NCBI RefSeq assembly: GCF_030160395.1
Contig: NZ_BSOG01000007.1
Location: forward strand, 124,001-188,000
Direction of reading: 5' to 3'
DNA length: 64,000 bases
DNA from: Chitinimonas prasina
GTDB taxonomy: Bacteria > Pseudomonadota > Gammaproteobacteria > Burkholderiales > Chitinimonadaceae
Under the pieces are notes generated by a model. The model ran no database searches and had not been told where the DNA came from. It saw nothing but the letters and a program-made list of their open reading frames with translations. The position numbers were made by a program, and so were the translations under genes. Below are positions 16,899 through 26,406 of this stretch, piece by piece (positions within the stretch are counted from its first letter, which is position 1; each line of letters begins with the position of its first letter).

Positions 16899-18074
16899 TC
16901 AGGCTGCCCGCAAGGCATCGACGATTTGCATTCGGGCCGCCCGCACGGCAGGCAAAAAGCCGCCCAACAAGCCCATGAAGAGGGCAAACAACAGGGATTT
17001 GACCACAATGGCCGGGGTGAGCGTAAAGCTGAATGCCAGCTCGGAAAAGGTTTGCCAGTTCATGGTGGAGACAGCAAAGAACTGCATGAAGGACGCCAGT
17101 ACCACGCCCATGACCCCGCCCAGCAAGGCCAGCAGCAGCGATTCGGCCAGAAAGGCGGCCATCACGCTGCTACGTCGGTAGCCCAGTGCTCTGAGCGTAC
17201 CGATCTCGCCGGTGCGGTTGGCGACGGCGGCATACATGGTGATCATGGCGCCGATGACGGCGCCGATGGAGAAAATGACCGAGAGCACGGTGCCGAGTAT
17301 GGAGATGAAGGTGGCCATGGTCTGTGCCTGGTCTGCATAGAAGCGGGTTTCACGCTTGTATTCGGTGGTCAGGCGCTGGTCGGCCTCCAAGGCCTGGCGG
17401 CTTGCCTCGTAGCCATTGCTGTCGGCCAGCTGAAATACCAGGGCGGAATAGTTGACGCGGCGAAAAGCCTGCATCATCTGTTCGGCGTCGCCCCATATCT
17501 CGGAGTTGAAACCGGTCTTGCCTGCATCGAAAATGCCTACCACCAACCAGTCGCGGCGGGCAAAGCGCAGGCTGGCGCCCAACTGCACGCCATCGAAGCC
17601 ATCGGCAATGGCGCGCCCGACGATGATCTCGGAGCTGCCTGGGCGGAACTGGCGGCCGGCCAATAGTTGTACCTGGGGCCGCAATGCCAGCCCCTGCTCG
17701 CCAGCCCCCCGCACCACCACATTGGCCGGCTTGCCGCTGCCCTGTTTCTTCAGTGAGATCAGTACCACACTTTCGCGGCTGCTGAGTAGGCGGCCGGCGC
17801 CATCAAGCGCGATATTGGGCTGGCTTTCGATGATGGCGGCCTCGCTACGGGACACGCCGCTCTGGACCTCGGTCTGCGATCCCTTGCGGATGACCACCAC
17901 ATTCTGGGGTAGGCCGGTTGCAGTCAGGGTCTGCTTGAGCCCGGCTTCCAGCATCAGCACGGTGGCGAAGACAAACACCACCAAGGCCATGCCGGCAGCC
18001 GTGAGGCCGGTGGTGAGCTTGCGGGTCAGCAGGTTGCGCCAGACATAGCTGAGCGGGACGCGGGTCAGGGTCAT
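16899..18074 (-). CDS. ABC transporter permease, MacB/FtsX type (second)
   Basis: A 391-residue permease with an N-terminal helix, a large periplasmic domain (about residues 45-260) and three C-terminal helices ending in a FtsX-like core (GEIGTLRALGYRRSSVM). It overlaps the upstream permease by ATGA, so the two are made as a pair. Together with the MFP and ATPase genes beyond the diguanylate cyclase they make up a tripartite-like exporter or lipoprotein-handling system of the MacB/LolCE/Dev group. Confidence 0.85.
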   Translation of the reverse strand: MTLTRVPLSYVWRNLLTRKLTTGLTAAGMALVVFVFATVLMLEAGLKQTLTATGLPQNVVVIRKGSQTEVQSGVSRSEAAIIESQPNIALDGAGRLLSSRESVVLISLKKQGSGKPANVVVRGAGEQGLALRPQVQLLAGRQFRPGSSEIIVGRAIADGFDGVQLGASLRFARRDWLVVGIFDAGKTGFNSEIWGDAEQMMQAFRRVNYSALVFQLADSNGYEASRQALEADQRLTTEYKRETRFYADQAQTMATFISILGTVLSVIFSIGAVIGAMITMYAAVANRTGEIGTLRALGYRRSSVMAAFLAESLLLALLGGVMGVVLASFMQFFAVSTMNWQTFSELAFSFTLTPAIVVKSLLFALFMGLLGGFLPAVRAARMQIVDALRAA

Positions 18075-19234
18075 GCAATGGCCCTCAGGCCGTCAACAAT
18101 GCGTATGCGCATGGATTGCCAGGCAGGTATGGCGGCAGACACCAGTGCGACGACCAGGGCCGCACCGGTCTGTAGCCATAGCGTCTGGTTGGCGATATGA
18201 AAGACTGGGAACAGATTGTCCAGTGCGTGGCCTACCAGTTGCACTGCCGGGAAGCTGAGCAGGATGCCCATGCCCGCCCCCAGGGCGCATAGCAGGACGC
18301 TCTCCAGCAGGATCAGCCAGCCTACCACCGGCGGGCCAAAGCCCAGCGCCTTGAGGGTGGCGTACTCTGCCGTGCGCTCGCGTGCTGCCATGGCCATGGT
18401 ATTGGCCATGACGGCCATGATGATGAGTATGACCACATAGCTCACCACCTGGATGGCCAGCACGATGCTGTCGGTCATGGCGACAAACGACAGCTGGAAG
18501 GATTTTTCGGTCTCGGTCAGGGTCTCGGCCAGCGAGTTGCGGAACTGGCTGTCCACCCGCTCGCTGACCAGCGCCGCTTCGCTGCCCTCGCGTATGCCCA
18601 CCACGAACACCCCGGTGGCATTGCCCCGCTTGGGATAGCGTTGCAGAACCCATTCGTTCAGGTAGGCCCAGTGGAAGAAAAACTGGTTCTCGTCGGTGGT
18701 GGCATCGCGCCCCTCGTAAATGCCGCGTACCACGAAGGACCAGGTGCCGGGGTAGATGGTGCCCTTGAGCGGGATGGTATCCCCGACTTTCCAGCCAAAG
18801 CGCTGCGCCAGCTTGCGGCCCACCAGGCAGCCCTGGCGGTCACGGATGAAGGCAGCGCGTTCGGCCTCATCCACCTGGAATTCGGGGTACAGCCGCAGGT
18901 AGCTGGCGGGATCCACTGCGAACTGGGGGAAGAAATTCTTGGGCTCGATATAGATACCGCCAAACCAGTTGGCCCAGGAGATGCCGGTCACGCCTTCCAC
19001 GCCGCGTATCTTCTCGCCGTAGCTCATGGGCAGTGGAAACACCAGTGAGATGGCGCTGCGGCTGATCAGGCGCTTGTCGGAGGCGGCGTCTGCCCCGGCA
19101 TACCAGGCGGTGACCACGGTGCTGAGCAGGCCGAACGACAGAATCGCAACGGCCAGGCCGGCCAGGGTGAGTGCCGCACGCAGACGATGGCGCAGGGCAT
19201 TCTTGAGTGACATGCGCAGCAGGAACAGCATCAT
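18071..19234 (-). CDS. ABC transporter permease, MacB/FtsX type (first)
   Basis: A 387-residue protein with the same four-helix FtsX layout: one N-terminal helix, a periplasmic domain, then three helices with AEYATLKALGFGPPVVGW. The start at 19234 offers two successive ATGs (19234 and 19231). It precedes its partner permease with a 4-bp overlap. Unlike a normal operon, its upstream neighbour is the oppositely directed diguanylate cyclase, so it needs its own promoter within 19235-19350. Its ATPase and membrane fusion partners lie beyond that gene. Confidence 0.85.
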   Translation of the reverse strand: MMLFLLRMSLKNALRHRLRAALTLAGLAVAILSFGLLSTVVTAWYAGADAASDKRLISRSAISLVFPLPMSYGEKIRGVEGVTGISWANWFGGIYIEPKNFFPQFAVDPASYLRLYPEFQVDEAERAAFIRDRQGCLVGRKLAQRFGWKVGDTIPLKGTIYPGTWSFVVRGIYEGRDATTDENQFFFHWAYLNEWVLQRYPKRGNATGVFVVGIREGSEAALVSERVDSQFRNSLAETLTETEKSFQLSFVAMTDSIVLAIQVVSYVVILIIMAVMANTMAMAARERTAEYATLKALGFGPPVVGWLILLESVLLCALGAGMGILLSFPAVQLVGHALDNLFPVFHIANQTLWLQTGAALVVALVSAAIPAWQSMRIRIVDGLRAIA

Positions 19235-19350
19235 GGCAGCATGCCCCCGTAGCGGTTTGGCGGCAGGTTTGGTGCCAGGGGCCGGAAGATGAAATAGTCC
19301 ATCGCAGGTTCTACAGTAAGGACGTTAGGTTTCGGCGTGGAAAGGCCGAC

Positions 19351-20502
19351 ATGCTTGATGCCCGCACGCTGGCCATAGCTCTGGTAGTCACCACTCTGCT
19401 GTCTGCGCTGATGCTGCAGCTGGCCAGCTATGGCCGCATGCACCTGCCAGGCGGGCGCCACTGGGTAGTGGGCCTGCTGCTGCTGGCCGTGACCTGGGGC
19501 TTGATGGCATTGCGCGGGGTAGTGCCCGATGTCCTGAGCGTACTGCTGGCCAACCTGCTGATATTCACTGCCGCCGTGCTGCTCTATGCCGCCATGGCCG
19601 AGGTGGTGGGGCTGCCGCCCTATCCGGCCAATCTGCGCTGGACGGCCATCATTGGCGGCGGGGGGCTGAGCCTGGCTTTCTTCGGCGGTGCCATACCCAT
19701 GCTCATGATCTTTATCGTCTCGCTGGCGCTGACCTTGCTGCTGGTGATGTCGGTGCGCATGTTGCTGAGGGGAGCGACCCGCATGGAGGCACCGGCCCGC
19801 TATGCCATGGGGCTCTGGCTGGGCCTTTGCGCCCTGATCTTGCTGGTGCGCACCATTGGTGCCTTGGTGCATCCGCCGGCTTCCATGCAGATGACCGGGC
19901 CACTGCACACCCTCTCCATGCTGGCAGCCCAGGTCATCGTGCTGGGCTGTTCGCTCGGCTTTGCCCTGATGGCGCGGGAAACCATGGTGATGGAGCTGGC
20001 GCAGCGTGCCACCCACGATGCCCTTACTGGTGCCTTCAACCGTTATGCCTTTGATCCGGTAGGCCAGGCTGCCCTGACCCGGCTTGCGCGCGAGCCAGGG
20101 GAGCTGTCTGTGCTGATGCTGGATATCGATCATTTCAAGCAGATCAACGACGAAATCGGGCATCTTGCTGGGGATGAGGTGTTGTGCGAGGTGGCGCGAC
20201 GGATCGAGTCCTTGCTGCGGGGCGGCGATATGTTGGCCCGCTACGGTGGCGAGGAGTTCTGCATCCTGCTGCCGGCGACCGGCCCAGCCGAGGCCTTGCA
20301 GGTGGCAGAGCGCCTGCGTCTGGCCATCGCCTGTGAACTGTTCATGCTCAAGGGCTGCAGCATCAAGGTCACGGCCAGCATAGGGGTGGCCACCGTGGCC
20401 GAAGCCATGGAACTCAAGCAACTTATCGGCCTGGCGGACAGTGCCCTCTATGGCGCCAAGATGGCTGGCCGCAACCGTAGCTACGGGCCAGACCTCTGCT
20501 AG
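19351..20502 (+). CDS. Membrane diguanylate cyclase
   Basis: Makes c-di-GMP from two GTP. The 383-residue protein has about six N-terminal helices (residues 5-205) forming an unrecognised membrane sensor, then a GGDEF domain (about 215-380). The active site is YGGEEF, with [10 protein letters not shown] as the metal-binding strand. An inhibitory I-site RGGD stands exactly five residues before GGEEF, so product inhibition is expected. The ATG at 19351 follows AAAGG. The gene lies on the plus strand inside a minus-strand efflux gene set, between its ATPase and permease genes. Confidence 0.93.
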   Translation: MLDARTLAIALVVTTLLSALMLQLASYGRMHLPGGRHWVVGLLLLAVTWGLMALRGVVPDVLSVLLANLLIFTAAVLLYAAMAEVVGLPPYPANLRWTAIIGGGGLSLAFFGGAIPMLMIFIVSLALTLLLVMSVRMLLRGATRMEAPARYAMGLWLGLCALILLVRTIGALVHPPASMQMTGPLHTLSMLAAQVIVLGCSLGFALMARETMVMELAQRATHDALTGAFNRYAFDPVGQAALTRLAREPGELSVLMLDIDHFKQINDEIGHLAGDEVLCEVARRIESLLRGGDMLARYGGEEFCILLPATGPAEALQVAERLRLAIACELFMLKGCSIKVTASIGVATVAEAMELKQLIGLADSALYGAKMAGRNRSYGPDLC

Positions 20503-20527
20503 CTCGGTGGCGCAGTCCGGCAAGGAA

Positions 20528-21250
20528 TCAGGCATGGGAGGGCGCGGCACGCGGATTGATCTCCAGGCTGGACAGCTCGCCTTTCTCCAGGTGGCGTATG
20601 GCATGGGCGCGCTCGGCCGCACGGGCATCGTGCGTCACCATGATGATGGTCTTGCCCAGCTCGGTATTGAGCCTGTCCAGCAGGTCCAGTATCTCGCCGG
20701 CTGATTTTCTGTCCAGGTCGCCAGTGGGTTCGTCCGCCACGATCAGGGTGGGGTCGGTGACCAGGGCGCGGGCAATCGCCACCCTTTGCTGCTGGCCGCC
20801 CGAGAGCTCATTCGGATAATGCTGCATGCGGTCGGCCAAGCCGACCATCTCCAGTGCCAGCGCAGCATGCTCGCGCCGCTCACGCCGGTTCAGCCGGGTC
20901 AGCATCAGGGGGAGCTCGACGTTCTCCAGGCCGGTCAGCACCGGCATCAGGTTGTAGAACTGAAAGATGAAACCCACATTGCCTGCACGCCAGTCGGCCA
21001 GGTCAGCTTCGTCCAGTGTGGCGATATCTGTGCCGCCCACCAGTATCTGGCCGCCGGTGGGTTTATCTATGCCGGCAATCAGGTTCAAGAGGGTGGATTT
21101 GCCGGAGCCGGATGGCCCCATCAGGGCCAGGAAGTCGCCTGACTGGATATCGAAATCGATATCGGTCAGTACCTCCACCGCCTGCCCGCCACGGGTATAG
21201 GACTTGCTGACATGGCGCAGTGCGACTGCTACCTTGGTGCTGGACGTCAA
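20528..21250 (-). CDS. ABC transporter ATPase, LolD/MacB type
   Basis: A 240-residue ATPase with Walker [10 protein letters not shown], signature [15 protein letters not shown] and Walker [27 protein letters not shown] is typical of the LolD/MacB group. The start is a TTG at 21250 with GGAGG 8 bases upstream, and it overlaps the stop of the membrane fusion gene by TTGA. It powers the MacB-like permeases at 16899-19234. It faces the diguanylate cyclase tail to tail, only 25 bp away. Confidence 0.9.
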   Translation of the reverse strand: MTSSTKVAVALRHVSKSYTRGGQAVEVLTDIDFDIQSGDFLALMGPSGSGKSTLLNLIAGIDKPTGGQILVGGTDIATLDEADLADWRAGNVGFIFQFYNLMPVLTGLENVELPLMLTRLNRRERREHAALALEMVGLADRMQHYPNELSGGQQQRVAIARALVTDPTLIVADEPTGDLDRKSAGEILDLLDRLNTELGKTIIMVTHDARAAERAHAIRHLEKGELSSLEINPRAAPSHA

Positions 21251-22440
21251 GGTTTGGCCTCCACGATGCGGGCACCGTCCTTGAGGTCGCCGGGTTCCAG
21301 TACCACTACCTCGTCCAGCTTGATGCCGGCACGCACCTCCTGCATGTCGCCCAGCTTGCCACCCAGTTGCACTGCGGTGCGGTGGGCGATGCCCTCACGC
21401 ACGACGAAAACCGCCCCTTGGCTGAGTGCCTTGGGGTTGATCGCCAGGCGAGGTTGGCGCTCGTCAGCCTTGAGCTGACGGCTGAGGAAGCTCACCTTGG
21501 CGCTCATCTCGGGCAGGATGCGCGGGTCCTTCTCGATAAAGCCGATCTTGAACGTGACCGTGGCCTTGCTGCGATCCACCGAGGGTACGATGCTGCTGAC
21601 ACGGCCCAGCAGGCGCAGGTCAGGCAGCGCATCCAGCTGTATCTCGCAGGGCTGATCCTGCTTAGCCTTGAATAGGCTGGCTTCGGATACGTCTGCCTCT
21701 ACCTCCAGGGTTGTCATGTCGGCCATGCTGACCACGGCGCCTTTGGAGTCGGCGCTGGCATTGAAGGGCGAGATCACATCGCCGACATTGGCGGTCTTGG
21801 TCAGCACTACGCCGGAGAAGGGGGCACGGATATAGGCGTTCTCCAGCCCCACCCGCGCCTGTGTCAGTGCGGCCTCGGCCTGTCTCACTGCCGCCGCCTG
21901 GGCACCAACCAGGGCAGCGGCCTGCTTGGTGCGCGAGATGGCATTGTCGTGGGAGGCACCGGCGATAAAGCCCTGCGCCAGCAGCTCCTGGCTACGGCGG
22001 AATGCCCGTTCGGCTTCCAGGGCCTCGGCCTCGGTCTGCTTGAGCCGGGCGCGGGCTGCTTCTACATTGGCCACGGCCTGGGCTACCTGGGCTTGCAGGT
22101 CGGCGCTCTCCAGCCGGGCTATGACTTCGCCTTCCTTGACCTGGCTACCTTCGCGCACACCCAGCCACTCCAGCCTGCCTGTGCCTTTGGAGGCAATGGC
22201 GGCTTTTTTCTGGGCGACCACATAACCGGTGGCGGTCAGGTCCGACAATGCCGACGAGGGCCACGCCTGTGTGACCTTGGCGGTCTGTACCGCAACCGGC
22301 CTGCCCCGCTGGCTGAAGAGCAGGGCGCCGCCTGCCAGTACTATCACCACCAGTGCGATACGCCATTTACCCCAGCGCTTGCGGCGCTTGTTCGGCTGAG
22401 CGGTGCGATCGATGGCGAGTTGCTTGAGGTTATCGGTCAT
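21247..22440 (-). CDS. Efflux membrane fusion protein (HlyD/MacA family)
   Basis: A 397-residue periplasmic adaptor. It has an N-terminal membrane anchor (about residues 25-45), a lipoyl-like half (EWLGVREGSQVKEGEVIARL), a helical hairpin rich in Gln, Ala and Glu (about 110-180), the second lipoyl half (IRAPFSGVVLTKTANVGDVI) and a beta-barrel domain. It links the inner-membrane permeases to an outer-membrane exit. No TolC-like gene is in the window. It is the first gene of the efflux set and is translationally coupled to the ATPase. Confidence 0.9.
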   Translation of the reverse strand: MTDNLKQLAIDRTAQPNKRRKRWGKWRIALVVIVLAGGALLFSQRGRPVAVQTAKVTQAWPSSALSDLTATGYVVAQKKAAIASKGTGRLEWLGVREGSQVKEGEVIARLESADLQAQVAQAVANVEAARARLKQTEAEALEAERAFRRSQELLAQGFIAGASHDNAISRTKQAAALVGAQAAAVRQAEAALTQARVGLENAYIRAPFSGVVLTKTANVGDVISPFNASADSKGAVVSMADMTTLEVEADVSEASLFKAKQDQPCEIQLDALPDLRLLGRVSSIVPSVDRSKATVTFKIGFIEKDPRILPEMSAKVSFLSRQLKADERQPRLAINPKALSQGAVFVVREGIAHRTAVQLGGKLGDMQEVRAGIKLDEVVVLEPGDLKDGARIVEAKP

Positions 22441-22681
22441 GGTGGGAGGTCCGGTTAGGATTCCCGCATTCTAGGGCCGGCGGTGGGTGAGCGGCGTGTA
22501 CCACGCATAAATTTGCTATCCAGTTGCGATGGCGCAAATATTCCAGCTATTAATGCTGCGGGCGACCCGGCCCGGTACAGGTTGATGCCTGGGTGTCTGG
22601 GCCAGTGATGGACTATCAATCGGCGCCGCATTGCTGAATGCAGCGGGCTTGTTCGCGGTTCCAAAAACGGGAGGTCTCACG

Positions 22682-23341
22682 ATGTCGCTGTTGCTCTACG
22701 GTCATTCATTCTCCTCCTATACGCAGAAAGTGCTGGTGGCGCTGTATGAGAACGACACGCCTTTCGCTTTCTGCAGCATAGGGCCGGATACCCCACAGCA
22801 TACGGCAGAGTGGCTACGACGCTGGCCCCTGCGCAAGTTCCCACTGCTGGTGGATGGCGAGCGCAGCATTGCCGAGACCAGCATTATCATCGAGTACCTG
22901 CAGCATGCCTACCCTGGGCCGGTGCGCCTGCTACCCGCAGACCCGGTAGCGGCGCTGGAGGTGCGCTTTCTCGACCGCTTCTTCGACCTGCATGTCATGA
23001 ACGCGGCACAATACGCCGTGGATGGCGCCTTGACGGGCGACCCGGTGAAGCGCCAGGAAGGCATGGCGCTGGCCGTCAGCAAACTGGAACTTGCTTATGC
23101 CTGGCTTGAAGGGCAATTGGCTGGCACGACCTGGGCTGCCGGTGAGGATTTCACGCTGGCAGACTGTGCTGCCGCACCTTCCTTGTTCTACGCGGACTGG
23201 ACGCACCGGATTGCCGAGACGTTTCCCGTACTGCGCGCTTATCGCGCAAGGCTGCTTGCCCGTCCCTCCTTCGCCCGTGCGGTGGAGGAGGCGCGGTGGT
23301 TTCGGCCGAACTTCCCATTGGGTGCGCCGGAGCGGGACTGA
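22682..23341 (+). CDS. Glutathione S-transferase family protein
   Basis: A 219-residue cytosolic protein. The N-terminal thioredoxin-like half has GHSFSSYTQKV as active-site loop and the conserved cis-Pro and Glu/Ser glutathione contacts (KFPLLVDGE, then AETSIIIEYL). The C-terminal helical half follows, with GEDFTLADCAAAPSL, the typical GST N-capping region. The ATG at 22682 follows GGGAGG. It is a stand-alone gene; the substrate is unknown. Confidence 0.9.
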   Translation: MSLLLYGHSFSSYTQKVLVALYENDTPFAFCSIGPDTPQHTAEWLRRWPLRKFPLLVDGERSIAETSIIIEYLQHAYPGPVRLLPADPVAALEVRFLDRFFDLHVMNAAQYAVDGALTGDPVKRQEGMALAVSKLELAYAWLEGQLAGTTWAAGEDFTLADCAAAPSLFYADWTHRIAETFPVLRAYRARLLARPSFARAVEEARWFRPNFPLGAPERD

Positions 23342-23618
23342 GGTGTGCCGGGCGAATTGGGCAGTATCGAGGTGGGCAGAACTGATCGCGGGTCGTCCCA
23401 ACTTCGGGGCTGCACCTGTTGGAGGGGGGCGCTATCACGAGCTCAATACTTGAGCGCCCAACCTCATGCCAGGCTACGGGTCTGCCCTAGCAAGGTTGCC
23501 AGTGAAGCCCGCGTATCGGCGGTTCCGCGACGAACGGCCGCGCCAAATTGTCCGTACGGGTCTAGAGTTGGGTCTCAAGCGGTGTGTAATCTGCACTGCG
23601 CCAAGGAAAGGAGGCTGG

Positions 23619-23813
23619 ATGCGCGAACAGTCCTTTATCGACACGCTAGGCTACCGAGGCCCGGAACGTCGCCTGCAAGATCGTCGCACCCCGATACACC
23701 CTGAAGACCGCGACTGGCGTATTTACAACCTCGCGCTGGAAAGCAGTGAACAGCGCGGTTCCCTAGGCCGACGTGATAGCGATTATGCATTTCTCGCGGG
23801 CTTGCAGCACTAG
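23619..23813 (+). CDS. Small highly charged protein, unrecognised
   Basis: A 64-residue ORF with a near-perfect ribosome site (AAAGGAGG, 5 bases before the ATG) and a strong terminator 55 bp after the stop, so it looks like an independently expressed gene. The sequence is rich in Arg, Asp and Glu, with two similar Arg clusters: GPERRLQDRRTP near residue 14 and SLGRRDSDYAF near residue 48. No signal peptide, membrane segment or cysteine is present. It could bind nucleic acid or a protein partner; no family was recognised. Confidence 0.6.
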   Translation: MREQSFIDTLGYRGPERRLQDRRTPIHPEDRDWRIYNLALESSEQRGSLGRRDSDYAFLAGLQH

Positions 23814-23867
23814 GCCCGCCATAGGGCGGCGCGCGTAAGCGCCGCTGCTGGCCCAAGCCGGCAAATA

Positions 23868-23895
23868 AAAGGCGACCGTGGTTTCGGTCGCCTTT
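23868..23895 (+). terminator. Rho-independent terminator
   Basis: AAAGGCGACCG and CGGTCGCCTTT form a perfect 11-bp stem around a TGGTTT loop. The outer A/T pairs make it usable on both strands. It ends the small charged protein gene. Confidence 0.85.
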
Positions 23896-23996
23896 GCATT
23901 TGGGCGCCGCCACCATGAGGCTGGGCATGGGGCGGGCATTCCCGCTATGCTTGCTCCCCATCGCAGCCGCAAGGGCTGCATTGCTGATGGGTTGTC

Positions 23997-24503
23997 ATGG
24001 ATTATCTCTATATCGGCGGCTGGTTGCTGGCCATACTGCTGATGCTGGCCGGTTTTGCCGGCAATTTGCTACCCCTGCTGCCGTCTGCGCCGCTACTGTT
24101 TGCGGGCTGCCTGCTGGGCGCCTGGCTGGACGATTTCAAACGCCTGGGCTGGGGCTGGCTAGGCGTATTGCTGGTGCTGGCCATCATTCTGCAGGTGGTT
24201 GATTTCGTGTCTGGCGCCTGGGGCGCCAAGAAAGCAGGGGCCAGCCGCCAGGCGGTCATCGGGGCCACGGTGGGCGCCATTGTCGGCATCTTTGCCGGCA
24301 TACCGGGTCTGATACTGGGCCCGTTTGTCGGTGCGGCCGTGGGCGAATGGATGGCCAGCGGAGACACCCTGAAGGCAGGCAAGGTGGGGGCGGCAACCTG
24401 GCTGGGACTGCTGATTGGCACCGTGGCCAAGGTAGGCCTGAGCCTGTTCATGCTGGGCTTGTTTGTGCTGGCCTATTTTCTGGGTGCGCCTTCGGTACCT
24501 TGA
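23997..24503 (+). CDS. DUF456 family membrane protein
   Basis: A 168-residue protein, nearly all hydrophobic, with about four to five helices and the Gly-rich core IGATVGAIVGIFAGIPGLIL followed by GPFVGAAVGEW, the DUF456 pattern. The family has glycine-zipper-like helices and no known activity. Its last 31 bases overlap, tail to tail, the end of the hydrolase gene on the other strand. Confidence 0.85.
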   Translation: MDYLYIGGWLLAILLMLAGFAGNLLPLLPSAPLLFAGCLLGAWLDDFKRLGWGWLGVLLVLAIILQVVDFVSGAWGAKKAGASRQAVIGATVGAIVGIFAGIPGLILGPFVGAAVGEWMASGDTLKAGKVGAATWLGLLIGTVAKVGLSLFMLGLFVLAYFLGAPSVP

Positions 24504-25333
24504 GCTATCCCCTGCAGGAAGCTTCGAAGGGCGACGTCATAGGCTGGGGCGGATGACAGGTCGCCATGGCCGGTGTTGGGTAGTTCCACCCAGATCTTGC
24601 TGCCGCGCCAGGCATCGTGCAGTCGCTGGGCGTGGGCTTTGGGTATCAGTTGGTCTTCGCCTGCCACCAGAAACAAGGCGGGTTCGTGTCGCTGCGGTGC
24701 CTGGGCTGCTGAATCGAAATGGTGGCGCAGCAACCAGCGTACCGGCACCCAGCGATAGTGCCGCTGGGCCACTGCAGTGAGGCTGTCGTAGGGGGTGATC
24801 AACACCAGCCCGCTGAGTTTGCGCTCGGCTGCCAGGGCCACCACGACCCCGGTGCCCATGCTGCGGCCCATGGCGACAATGCGGCTGGCTTGCACATCGC
24901 TACGGCGGCTCAGGTGGTCGTAGAGCAGCAGGGCATCGGCACGCAAGGCCGCTTCACCGGCCTCGCCCTGGCTATCGCCAAAACCGCGGTAGTTGAGGGT
25001 GGCGATGGCCCAGCCGGGCCAGGCGGCCTGCTCAGCGAGGATGTGGCTGACTTCTTCGGCGTTGCCGCCAAAATACAGCAGCAAGGGCCAGGGACCAGTT
25101 TGGTCAGGTTTGCGTAGCCAGCCCCGCAGGGTGTGGCCTTCTGGGCTGACCAGGCTCAGCGTCTCGGTGCCGGGCAGGCGACCGGTGGCGGTTCGCTGTG
25201 CGTCAGCCAGGGGCTGGGGCTGGAACAGCAAGCGTTCCTGTAGCAGGTAGAGCAGCAGCCACAACAGCATGACTGCGCAGGTTGTGCCCAGCGCGATGCG
25301 CAGCAAGGCGCTGGCCACACCCGCCGCGGTCAT
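24473..25333 (-). CDS. Alpha/beta hydrolase, membrane-anchored
   Basis: A 286-residue protein with an N-terminal anchor (LLWLLLYLLQERLLF) then an alpha/beta-hydrolase fold of the YfhR/BEM46 type. Visible are the oxyanion region (LLLYFGGNAEE), NYRGFGDSQG, the nucleophile elbow GRSMGTG, an Asp in VAGEDQLIPK and the His in NTGHGD. The substrate is unknown; esterase or thioesterase activity is likely. The ATG at 25333 overlaps the lptG stop as ATGA, making it the third gene of the lptF-lptG unit; the ATG at 25348 is an alternative. Confidence 0.85.
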   Translation of the reverse strand: MTAAGVASALLRIALGTTCAVMLLWLLLYLLQERLLFQPQPLADAQRTATGRLPGTETLSLVSPEGHTLRGWLRKPDQTGPWPLLLYFGGNAEEVSHILAEQAAWPGWAIATLNYRGFGDSQGEAGEAALRADALLLYDHLSRRSDVQASRIVAMGRSMGTGVVVALAAERKLSGLVLITPYDSLTAVAQRHYRWVPVRWLLRHHFDSAAQAPQRHEPALFLVAGEDQLIPKAHAQRLHDAWRGSKIWVELPNTGHGDLSSAPAYDVALRSFLQGIAQGTEGAPRK

Positions 25334-26406
25334 CGTCGTTCCTGCCACCAGAGCAGGAACAGCGCCAGTATCAGGAACAGGGTGGAAGGCAGGATGGCGG
25401 CCAAGAGGGGCGGCCAGTCATACAGCAGGCCGAAGTGCCCGACCAGCTTGTTGACGAAGTAGAAGCCCAGGCCCAGCATGATGCCGATGAACAGTTTCAT
25501 GCCTACCCCGCCGGCCCGGCGTTGGGTCTGGGCAAAGGGCAGGGCGATGATCAGCATGGCAAGACAGGCGAAGGGGTAGACCAGCTTGCTCCACAAGGCG
25601 ATTTCGTAGCGACTGGTTTTCTGCTGGTTGCGGGCCAGGTGGTCGATATAGTCGAGTAGGGTCAGCACCGACATCTGCTCGGGCTTCACCAGCAATACCT
25701 GCAGGGTGTCGGGTGTCAGCACCGAGCGCCAGAGGTACTCGGGCATGTGCTGGACATCCACCTTGTCGCCATGGAAGTTGGTGAGGATGATTTCCCGCAG
25801 CTTCCAGGCCTGCTCGGATTTCTGCCAGTCGCCAAAGCGGGCATAGCCATAGGCTGTCATCTGCCGCTGGTCATCGAACAAATAGACATGCACATGGCGC
25901 AGGGTCTGGTCGGGCAGGACTTCGCGCACATTCACAAAGCTGCTGTCGTCCTTGAGCCAGAAACCGGAACGGTTGTTCTGGGCCACCAATTGGCCCTTGG
26001 CCGCCAACCGCAACTGGGTGGCGGCGCGCTCAGCCGTGGGGGCCAGGTACTCGCCTGCCGCCATGGTGATCAGTGCGAAAAACAGGCCGGCGATGCCAAG
26101 TATGCCCAGCAGGCGCCAGACCGACAGGCCACCCACCCGCATGACGGTCAGCTCGGAGTGCTGGTTGAGCATGGAGAGGCCGATCATGCCGCCTATCAGT
26201 ACGGCGATGGGCATCAGTTCATAGGCGTGGCCGGGTATCAGCAGGAGCACATAGGCCAGCAGCTTGCTGAAGGTGTAGCTGCCCTGGCCCATGTCGCGCA
26301 GTTCGCCTATCAGGTCGAAGAACAGGAACAGGCCCAGCAGCCCGGCCAGCACGAACAGGCTGCTGCGGGTGACTTCTGCAATTAGGTAGCGGGAGAGCGA
26401 TTTCAT
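25330..26406 (-). CDS. lptG: LPS export permease LptG
   Basis: Inner-membrane subunit of the LptB2FGC extractor that moves lipopolysaccharide to the periplasmic bridge. The 358 residues have three N-terminal helices, a periplasmic beta-jellyroll (about 120-265) and three C-terminal helices. The LIAEVTRSSLFVLAGLLGLF start and the SELTVMRVGGLS coupling loop are typical. Its ATG overlaps the lptF stop by ATGA, and its own stop overlaps the hydrolase ATG in the same way. Confidence 0.94.
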   Translation of the reverse strand: MKSLSRYLIAEVTRSSLFVLAGLLGLFLFFDLIGELRDMGQGSYTFSKLLAYVLLLIPGHAYELMPIAVLIGGMIGLSMLNQHSELTVMRVGGLSVWRLLGILGIAGLFFALITMAAGEYLAPTAERAATQLRLAAKGQLVAQNNRSGFWLKDDSSFVNVREVLPDQTLRHVHVYLFDDQRQMTAYGYARFGDWQKSEQAWKLREIILTNFHGDKVDVQHMPEYLWRSVLTPDTLQVLLVKPEQMSVLTLLDYIDHLARNQQKTSRYEIALWSKLVYPFACLAMLIIALPFAQTQRRAGGVGMKLFIGIMLGLGFYFVNKLVGHFGLLYDWPPLLAAILPSTLFLILALFLLWWQERR

